Assembly (NCBI RefSeq): GCF_003473485.1
Contig: NC_053046.1
Location: forward strand, 2,118,001-2,182,000
Reading direction: 5' to 3'
DNA: 64,000 nt
Source of the DNA: Medicago truncatula
Taxonomy: Eukaryota > Streptophyta > Magnoliopsida > Fabales > Fabaceae
A program made the position numbers and the translations under genes. Shown here in pieces: positions 55,300-64,000 of the stretch. Each line of letters begins with the position of its first letter. Within the stretch, counting starts at the first letter, position 1. The notes below the pieces were generated by a model. It was not told where the DNA came from. It saw only the letters and a list, made by a program, of their open reading frames with translations, and ran no database searches.

Positions 55300-56940
55300 G
55301 ATATGCTAATTTGTTATTTTTTTAAGGACTCAAATTTGTTATTTAATTGTTGATTAAAGCTAATCCATAAATCCAACACTCTCCTCCCCTAATATTTATC
55401 AAAACAAGTATTTTGTTGGAATTAAAAAATACGTACAAGAAACACTTTTTTATAAGCTCAGATTGTGTAATTAAGACAAAACATGTGTTTTGAGAAATGC
55501 TAGGGGAATGAAAAACTATCGAACTCATATGTGAAGCAGCATTTGACCGTCATCATGGCCAAGGACAAACACAAAAGAGGATCTTTATCGCAACACACCG
55601 CTTATTAAGGTGAGACTAGATTTCACAAACAAATTAACAACTTGATTTTCCTATCTGAAAGCATAACTCTTAATCCACCAAATATTTCCAATCTTCTTGA
55701 ATATATATACTTGAACTGCAAAAATACATGAAAATGAACAACACCAAGAATTTCAACTTCATTTGCAATACTTTTTGATATTTGGGATTCAGGTCACCAA
55801 TATACTTCATATGCAAAGTGATGAAGAAATAGAATGCACAACTTATTTTTATCATCTATAAATTTACTTGACGTGTTTAATTTGGAGGGAATGTCTTAAT
55901 TTGACGTTATACTAGTGTGATACCCGTGCGTACGCACGGGTTAATGTATCTATTATTGAATAATGTAATTTAAATAAAACAAAATAAATAATGACACCAA
56001 AATTCAAGTTTATATAATGATTAAAACAACAAAGTAGATAAACATACAATATGCAATAGATATTAAACAAATGACAAACAACTCATGATTACAAATTACA
56101 TTACACTAAAAAAATGATATCGACATAAAGATTTAAAGGTTACTAACCAGCATTAAAAATTAGTATAACACTCGTACTCAATTTCTTCTTTATGACAATA
56201 CTATCAACCATATTAATGATCTGTGAATTTTTCCCAAAGGATTTTATGAACAAAATTCATGTTAACACATTTATCATGGATAAGATGAAAATCGTCTTTT
56301 CACCAACAAAGCCTTGTGTTCGTTCAAAATAACAATAAACATAATACGGATCATACACCATAAAACGGATTAAATAGTTTTTAATTATACAAATCACAAG
56401 TTTTTAAGTTTAGTCGATATAAAATTTTAATGGTAATTTTAATCCTTCACAAAATTAGAGCTTTTATTGTTGCAAAATAATTGATACCCAAGTGCAGCCG
56501 TAAAATGTTAAAAAATCGAACAAAACATCTCATATTTAGCCTCTTGTAAAAAAAAAATCTCATATTTAACCTTTAAAAAAAAAAAAAAGAAGTACAATGA
56601 AAAAAAATTAACTCAATAAAATATTTTTGAAAATCTTTTATGTGATTCAAATAGATTTTAATGTGGGACACCCTATAAAAATTTTGAGTTGAATTTTATA
56701 TTCAACTTTAAATCTAAATCATTCATTTTATAAAAAATTTAATAAACTATTACATGGAATTTTCTTATAAGCTTATTTTTTAATGGTATATAAGGATTTT
56801 TGATACTTTTGCAAACTGCGAATATTCATTCGTATGATTAATAATCTTACAATAAATACTTATATGGCGGGAAAATGTCCGTATGGTCCTTACTCCACCT
56901 CACCCCCTATAAAGCCTTAACCACACCCTCTCAATTCACA
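55300..56940. other. AT-rich spacer before the UBR7-type gene
   Basis: No gene recognised. It contains a Helitron-like 3' end at 55912-55945. The last part includes the promoter of the UBR7-type gene. Confidence 0.55.
55912..55945 (-). mobile_element. Helitron-like 3' terminus (hairpin plus CTAG)
   Basis: A perfect 20-bp palindrome ACCCGTGCGTACGCACGGGT (55922-55941) is followed on the minus strand by ATCACA and then CTAG|T. This is the order of a Helitron 3' end inserted at an A/T site. The 5' TC end would lie at higher coordinates and was not found, so the body length is unknown. Confidence 0.55.
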
Positions 56941-57302
56941 AAACGCAGTGTTTTGTTTTCTGCACTATTTTTTATTCCAAACCCTCTCTTCCGTTACTGC
57001 TAGACTGATTCGAAGCTCCATGATTAAGCCATTCTCTCAGGTAACGCATCTCTCTCTCTCTCTCAACAATTTCCCCAACGTTGATTTTTCCTTTCTCTAT
57101 TTATTTTCAATTTCATCAATATTTTCGTCGAATCTAGGGTTTCTCATTTCACACAACCTTCGTAAGATCCTTTGCAAAACGAGTTAATTTTTTATTCATT
57201 TGCATGTGTTTTTGTCTTCACTTCGTTAATATCTTTCAATGCGTTGTGTTGTATTTTAGGAACGGATCGTGAAACTTTGAAATCGGAATTTCATAAGGAG
57301 AA

Positions 57303-60300
57303 ATGGATACTACGTTTGATGATGAAGAAGGTGGACCATCCGTTACGCTCGGCGAGTACCTTGAAGAAGTTGAGGAACGGGAGCTGGTATTATTGATTTG
57401 ATTTTGACATTGTTATCACATAGAACTGTATCATTACTTGTGTTCCTTTATTAGTCTATAATCTGAACCTCGTAGATTCCGTAAATTGGATATCTGCGTT
57501 TCAATTGATCAGTTGTGAGTTTGCTTAACAATATTTACTATTTGGGGTTGGGAGTTGGCTTTGCGTGATATGACCCGTTTCGGTCTAGAACACAGTCCTA
57601 GGGTTTTTCCCTTGTCAGGTGAGTGTATGTAGAAAATTTGATCATTGTCCTAGAAGCTAAGTTTCCCTTTTATATCGTTCTCTGGGTTGCTTGAGTTTCT
57701 GGGCCCTCCAACCATTGCCAGGCCCAAATCCATACGAGGCGCATGTCCCTGAGAATACTCCTTTGAGCTGGCGATGATTGGGTAAGCTACGGGTAAGTAC
57801 CATGTGTTGGGTGAGGGTGTTGTGCACTGGTCTGGTTTGTTGGGTCCCCCTGGTCTAGGTTCGGCCATTTCACCAAGGGATCTTTACCCTAGTCGGCCTG
57901 CTTGACCTCATTCTGAGAGACTCCCATCCCTGGGCCTGGCTCCCTGGGCCTGGCTTCCATAGCCAGAGTACTGATGCTGAGGTACCATACACCACCTAAC
58001 TCATTTAAATCGATACAAAAACAACAATTTGACGTGGTCCTAGATTGGTTTCATACCTTCCGTGTAAAATTTTGAAAATTTGGGAGTTCAGCTTTTTAAT
58101 TTGAAGAAAACATGGAAAATCCAGTATGAAGCTTATATATTTGAGAAAACACAATAAGCCACTCTGATATGCGTGTGTTTCATATTAACTGCCAAATTAC
58201 TTGCAAAAATGTAAATCCCGCAAGTGCATTTCGAATATATTTTGTGCTGAATTTTTGCTTGTCATTTGTGCTGATAACCCATTAATTTAGAGAAAAAATA
58301 AATTGAACAGAAAACTGATGTTAAAGATGAAGAAAGAATAGGTGCATTTGATATTATATTAGATTATTTAACCATTTTTATTGCTGTTATGGACTACAAA
58401 TGTTGTTAGACATTTTATTACATTACTGTAAAATGGTGGGTTGTTTTCCTTTATCTTCTCAATTGCAACAAAAGCAGTTCTTTATAATCATCTGAAATGT
58501 CATTTATTCATTTTCTTTTGCCTGTATAGTCTTCAATTATTACATTAAATTGTGCTTGTGAAGTTTACTACAATCTGCTATATGATTCACATTTAAATTG
58601 AACGTATCCCCTTCGTCATCTGCACTTTGCTTTATTGAAAAGAGTCTGCATGTCGAGATCTTAGCTTTATAAGGAACAATTGTAATCTGGCATAAGCTGC
58701 ATTACTTAGTTGGTTAATATTGCCATTATGTTTTTTTCTATTTCACTCGGATTGTTGTGAGTTGAGAATGTTTACACTTCAATGATTTCCTTTTTCCTTT
58801 TTTTATTCAATTTGCAGGAAGCTGATTTAGTTTTGGGGGGCGATGAAGGCAGGGAGTGTACCTACAACAAAGGGTACATGAAAAGGCAGGCAATTTTCTC
58901 TTGCATCACGTGCACCCCGGATGGGAATGCTGGAGTTTGCACTGCTTGCTCGTTGTCTTGCCATGATGGTCATCAGGTAGTTCTTTTCCTTTGACTCTAG
59001 AACTTTGGGATTGAATTACCGGTGTATCAGTGTTTTCTTTTTTACTGTGAATGTGAGAGTAAAACACATAGCCCCAGTTAAATCATATATTTTATTTGTG
59101 AGGACAGAGTCAGTAGTGGAGTGGCTGTTCTGAAAAGAATTTAGGTTATTTCTTTATAAAAAGCGGTGTTAGATTTTGATGTCACTTTTTAACTATTAAC
59201 TGGTCTTTTAACTTTCTATAGTGTATCTTGGGTCTTTTCCTATTGTATTCCGTTGTAGATTTGCCTTGCACTCAATATATGACATGCAATCTGTGTCTGG
59301 TCCCTGATTTTATTCGACATATTATAGTGATAGGACTGATTGACTTTGTCTGGAATAGCTTGAGTAGTTTGCCTAAATATTATTACCTGATTATAAATCC
59401 AGTTTGATTTTGATGGCTTATTCAAATTCGATTCTAATAACCTTAGATATATCATTATATTGCTATGTTGTGCAGATTGTGGAACTATGGACAAAAAGAA
59501 ACTTCAGATGTGACTGTGGGAATTCAAAGTTTGGTGAATTCTACTGCAAGATTTTCCCAAGTAAAGATATTGAGAATGTTGAGAATTCGTACAATCACAA
59601 CTTTAAAGGTTTGTATTGCACCTGTGCGCGCCCTTATCCAGATCCAGATGCTGAAGAACAAATAGAGATGATACAGTGTTGTTTGTGTGAGGACTGGTTT
59701 CATGAAGAGCATCTTGGTCTCGAGTCTTCTGATGAGGTTGGTATTATTTTTTAATAGTGTCCAGTCTTCTCTAATCTATTTTATATCTTGCATTAATATT
59801 TTAGTCTTGAGTGAGTTTATATACATTTCCGAAAATAAAAAACATTGCATTTTTTTGAGTTGCCAGATTGTGTTTAATATACTGTCATTTCATGTTGACT
59901 ACAATCAGCAAATCTCTGAAAGTTACTAAGGCTATGTTTGGGAGTTTGGAGGGTAAGGGAGGGGAGGGTTGAGATTAGAGGAAAAAATAGAGAAATCTTT
60001 CAAAATTGATTTTGTAGAGAATGATAAATTAGTACTTATCATTAAAGTATTTTTAATTTTGAAAGTATTATAACAACATAGATCAGATTAGATTTGGAAA
60101 ATTTACCCAACCCCGCAAAACCCTCCAAACTCCTCCTCATATACAATTTTTTAGTTCCCCAAATTAGGGGGATTTTGTACCATGAAGAAAACTGAACCCC
60201 CTAAAGCCTTTCCCTCCCAAAGATCTATTTTCTTTCCACTTCCTTTTTTTACAAGCCCTCCCCTCCCCTCAAAACTCCCAAACATTTGTTTTAAAACTAG

Positions 60301-61561
60301 TTTAACTAATTAATTTGGTGCCATTGGTACAAAACGGTTTTGACCTTTTATTGTGGTCTTGCCCCATGATCTTCAATTGTCATTTCTCCCTTCGAAAAGA
60401 GTTCTCCAAAAATGATGGTTGTTTGTTTCATGCCTTTTGTTTTTAACTTTTCCAATCATGTATCTGTAATAGATAACAATCCCTAGCAAAGCTTGATAAC
60501 AATATACTCAATTTGCATTTCTGGTATGATGGTCTGAGAATATTATATTTTCCAGCTGTTACATATTTATCACTCCTTATTTTTGCCATTGTGATTTTCT
60601 ATCATTCTTGCTATACTTCAGATTCCCAGAGATGAAGAAGGTGAGCCACTTTACGAGGATTTCATGTGTAAGGCATGCTCTGAAGTATGTTTCTTTCTGA
60701 AATTATACCCCGAGGTAATATTGGTGGCTGGCAAGCAGCCAAATGCTACTGCTCAAGTTAGCAAGGACAAAGGTATTTTGGAAGACACGCCTTCAACTTG
60801 TGGGTTTGAAAAGCCACTGGGTGATACTTCATATAATTCTCCTAAAATTGATGTGGCACAAGCTTCTGTTGGTTCTGAATCTATATCTAATAGGGCGGGT
60901 CTTCCTCCTGGTGGAAGTTGTAATAGCAGTACATGCACTGAAGGTGCCAGTTTGCATGTTAATTGTCTCCTTGGTGTGAACATTGTTGCTGCTTCCCCAG
61001 TTATACATGGTAAAGCAATGTTCCTTTCCAAAAATTGGAGAGATGCTCTATGCAAATGCAAGAATTGTTTGGAATATTATCATCAGAAGCGGATTGCTTT
61101 TCTACTTGACAAGGAGGACTCAATTGTGGAGTATGAGAAAATGGCAAAGCAAAAAAGAGAAGAAAAGTTACAGCAACAGGAGGGTGCTGAGTTAAGTCTT
61201 TTTAATAAACTTGGACATGTAGAGAAAGTCGAGATCTTGAAGGGCATTGAAGATATGAAGGACGGGCTTCGCACTTTCCTGGTATGTTCTCTTTATTGCA
61301 TTAATTTATTGAATTGTATGTATGTATTTCTTCACTACTTTTGAGTTTTGTCACTGCTAGATCTTTAGTGAAGTCAGTTATAAGAAAAAAACAGATGGAT
61401 AGATACATTCTTCATCGCTTTGTTTAATCACTCTAATTGGTTGTTTGATTATATGTTATGTTTCACGACAGGAGTCGGCCGACTCGTCCAAGCCAATTTC
61501 TGCTGCTGATATCCATCAGTTTTTTGATGACATTAAGAATAAGCGGCGCCGTGTAGGGTGA
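57303..61561 (+). CDS. UBR7-type protein with UBR box and PHD finger (five exons)
   Basis: Exons: 57303-57386, 58818-58976, 59476-59736, 60622-61281, 61472-61561. All joins are in phase 0 and give 417 residues. A leader intron is likely (donor at 57041, acceptor before 57260). Seen: acidic N-terminus, UBR-type zinc region at about 43-100 (ECTYNKGY, CITCTPDGNAGVC, CSLSCHDGHQ, RCDCGNSKF), then an atypical PHD finger at about 127-189 (LYCTCARPY, CCLCEDWFHEEHLG, FMCKACSEVC). A Lys/Glu-rich coiled stretch follows near 328-350, and the C-terminus has KNKRRRV, a likely nuclear signal. Homologue: Arabidopsis At4g23860. Animal UBR7 ubiquitinates histone H2B; for the plant protein E3 activity is inferred. 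The exon 3 donor is GTTGGT, not the commoner GTAAG. Confidence 0.93.
57600..57985. other. GC-rich insert in intron 1 of the UBR7-type gene
   Basis: About 385 bases are clearly GC-richer than the rest of the intron, with blocks such as TCTGGGCCCTCCAACCATTG and two close CCTGGGCCTGGCT copies (about 57932 and 57947). It begins near the GTCAGGTGAG at 57616 and ends near the exon-like CATACACCACC. I cannot match it to a family. It could be an old repeat or an organelle piece, or an unrecognised element. Confidence 0.4.
59934..60287. mobile_element. 354-bp MITE in intron 3 of the UBR7-type gene
   Basis: The terminal repeat ATGTTTGGGAGTTTGGAGGG is matched by an inverted end (CCCTCAAAACTCCCAAACAT). 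The ends are GA-rich, the interior AT-rich. The duplication at the target was not resolved, so the superfamily is open; hAT-like is possible. Confidence 0.75.
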
Positions 61562-62130
61562 GTTTCTGCTGTCTTGGTGGTTTCAAGGCGCGGTGTGGTC
61601 CTAACTTGCAAACTGTCGAGTTTATTTGTCATATCTGGCATTCACAAGTTATGATATTTATATCACAGTGCCCTACTTGTATGAACTTTTTTACTTGGCT
61701 CCTTTAAGTTAACTTGGTTTCGACAGACACCCTTGATGACTTCTCAATATTGCGTATTCTTAATGCTGTCTTCCAAAAATTGACATAGATCAAATTTATA
61801 AAAATGTCAAAGACGATTCAAAAAATTAACTGGCACTTTTTAACGAGACAATTGATTGACACAAACATATACCGTTTTCAAATTATAGGATAAACGTTGA
61901 TTATAAATTAGGTATTTGTTTATACTTCGTTTGATATATTTAAAAGAGGAATGCTAGGGTCACACCCTCTAACACACACCAATAAAAATTAACCACCTCA
62001 ACCTTCCTTTACCTATTCACCGGGTTAACCAGCTTCTAAAAATTCTCTGTCAGAAACAAACAAAAAAAGTTGTTGAACGATTCAGTTCTTTCACACAGAA
62101 AAGTTGCTTAACAATTATTATTAAGCTTAA
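61562..62130. other. spacer after the UBR7-type gene
   Basis: It contains the 3' untranslated region of the UBR7-type gene. The AATGCTAGGGTCACACCCTC block near 61952 resembles one end of another MITE but has no clear partner. Confidence 0.45.
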
Positions 62131-62132
62131 TA

Positions 62133-63587
62133 CATTTTCCGGTCCCTTAATTTCTTTTAATTTTTCAGTTTATTCCCTTAACTAAAAAACGTCTCAAACT
62201 GGTCCCTTATGTATTCTGCCGTTATCTATTTTCGTCTTCGCAGTTCCTTTGCGTTATAATCGTTTGATTGCAGGTCCATAATATACTAGAGTGAATCATC
62301 CCTATCTAAATTGTTTTCCTTTCCTTCTTCTACTTCCCTATTCTTCCTCTTATCTTCTCCTTCCCTTCCTCCCTCATCATCTTCATCATCATATCATCTT
62401 CAGCTCTAAACCCAGAAATCCTAAAACATAAACTTATCAAAATCCATAAATTAGTAATTACAAAACACACATAAAAGCTTTCCCTTTCATACCCGCTGCA
62501 ATTTCCAGTGAAAGTCATGAGCAACAACCAACACAGAACCAACAACGAACAATCGAAATCCATACAAGTTCAGATCTAAGATTCAAAATGTTCCCTTTCA
62601 AAATCGAAATCCATAAAAGCTTCACATATTTCTTTCCAGTATATCACGCAAAGAAAGATCCTGTTGTCACAGGCTTCACATACTCGTAGCTTCATATATT
62701 ATAGATAGAACCTTAGTTCATGAAATCTTTGATCTATCTTACCTTTTTTTTTCTAATAAAACTTAACTAATATTTTTACTTCCATCATTATTAGAACCGA
62801 GGAAATTGATTGTTGAACCTTGTGGTGTTACTTTTGGAGTGGTAGATTCTGTGATATCCATGTTCTACTTTGGCATCCACTTCTCAAATTTGGTCCAAAT
62901 TTCTTCTCACGATTTTCAAATGTAAAACTAGAGGTATGAAAACACACAACCCTGAATGATGGAGGTGATGAATCCTCTTTTGAGTTGGATTCTTCATCTT
63001 TTGTGTTCATGATTGGTTCAACGTTTGGATTCAACTTAGGAGAAGTTTGGGTTGTTGTTGATGATTTGGATTTTGCAGATTATGAATTAACTATTTTTTT
63101 TTTGAACTATTATAAATTAACTCTTTGGATTGATGGAAATTGTTTATGTTTTTTTTTTCTTCCGGATTTCTTTGAATGTTGGATCAATATATGATGATAG
63201 TGATGAATAAGAATAGGGAGGAAGATGAATAAAAGTAATAATTAGTTGTTAATTAAATTGAAAAGAAAAAAAATAAGCAATTGAAAAGAAAAGTTGGATT
63301 TTGAATTTTAATGATGAAGATGAATAAAGATGAGAGTTTTATTTGGGGAAGAAGAAGATGGAGGAAAAAATTAGGTGTTTGTGGTTCATTATAAACTACA
63401 ATAGATCTCTCATTGATCCAATGGTCTCCATTTAAAAAAAAAAATCAAACGGTTAATAATAAAAGATTTAATAAGGTCTATGGTGGACCATCTATAAAGT
63501 TGGTTCACCTTAGACATTTAAGGTTAAAAACTAACAGAGAGACCAAAATAATAAACGGCAGAAGATTTATGGGACCAAATTGAAACA
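62133..63587. mobile_element. putative fold-back element, about 1.4 kb
   Basis: Block GGTCCCTTATG..TCTGCCGTTATCTATTTT (about 62200-62230) is repeated inverted near the right end (TCTGCCGTTTATTATTTTGG when read from the minus strand, about 63545-63570). CTTAATA flanks both ends (62126-62132 and 63588-63594). The left end extends about 58 bases beyond the paired part, so the ends may not be exact. No transposase is recognised in it; frames at 62330-63034 are weak. Confidence 0.45.
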
Positions 63588-64000
63588 CTTAATATCATTT
63601 CCTTCCGATTTTCTCATGGCTCCTGATTTGTATCGCATATGCTCGTGTACCTATCGTAAGTTCATCGTCTCTCAAGGTTCAATATTCCCAATCCAATCTA
63701 TGTTAACCGCCAACGGTAAAACGAAACACCATTCCATCAAAGTTGGATTTCTCATTGTCGTTGAAAGTTTCGGTGGCTATTGATGTCTTGGTCGCGTTCT
63801 TCTGTGACTGTCAATGAGTTGGATTTTATATTTGATTTGGGTTCCTTTTCTGTCCAGGATTTTCCAGATCTAGATTTTATACGATATTTTAACTTTAAAG
63901 ATTTTACTGGAAAGAAAGGTTTGATTATCTGTGTAGCAACTTTTTTTGACAGATAAGAAACATGAACATTCTTCGTGAGGTTTAGGTGTTGAGAATTGAA
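63588..64000. other. window end, no gene recognised
   Basis: A 67-codon frame at 63580-63783 (+) opens in non-repetitive sequence and might be part of a gene continuing to the right. It is not similar to a family I recognise. Confidence 0.35.

Overview
This is a 64-kb piece of AT-rich plant nuclear DNA. Genes carry GT/AG introns, plant-only families are present, and the spacers are full of LTR, MITE, LINE and SINE debris. The protein families, tandem RING-H2/WAK-like genes and repeat types suggest a legume of the Medicago/Trifolium group; the species is an inference. No prokaryotic-type operon, CRISPR array, tRNA or rRNA gene was seen.

Layout: (1) 1-3.7 kb, gene-poor AT-rich spacer. (2) 4.1-6.9 kb (+), a gamma-type phosphatidylinositol 4-kinase with two ubiquitin-like domains, followed by about 0.85 kb of organelle-like, probably mitochondrial, DNA. 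(3) 9.3-9.8 kb (+), an intronless NDR1/HIN1-like (LEA_2) membrane protein. (4) 10.9-12.4 kb (-), a class-3-lipase-like hydrolase of the At4g10955 type. (5) 14.1-19.4 kb (-), a complete 15-exon DRP1A-type dynamin whose joined exons give 611 codons. (6) 21.6-29.6 kb (-), two tandem UDP-glucose 4-epimerase genes with nine matching exons; the second has a 43-residue plastid-transit-like N-terminal extension. (7) 29.7-36.8 kb, spacer with a MITE, a minisatellite and a 134-bp CT tract. (8) 36.8-48.0 kb (-), three tandem ATL20/21-type RING-H2 genes (GUB_WAK ectodomain, membrane span, RING), the first a frameshifted pseudogene. (9) 48.6-53.2 kb, three solo LTRs nested inside one another, then a 5'-truncated LINE (53.8-55.3 kb) and a Helitron-like end (55.9 kb). 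(10) 57.3-61.6 kb (+), a five-exon UBR7-type protein (UBR box plus PHD finger). (11) 61.6-64 kb, a fold-back repeat and no clear gene.

The genes do not form one pathway. They are ordinary housekeeping or signalling genes: phosphoinositide/protein kinase, membrane fission, UDP-sugar supply, E3 ligases and a lipase. The most informative material is the duplication and transposon history. Several insertions can be dated relative to one another because paralogous empty sites and target-site duplications are visible. I did not find an evidently new biological system. The strongest functional lead is the transit-peptide-like extension of the second epimerase. All exon joins were made by reading splice signals and checking phase, and none has been tested against transcripts.
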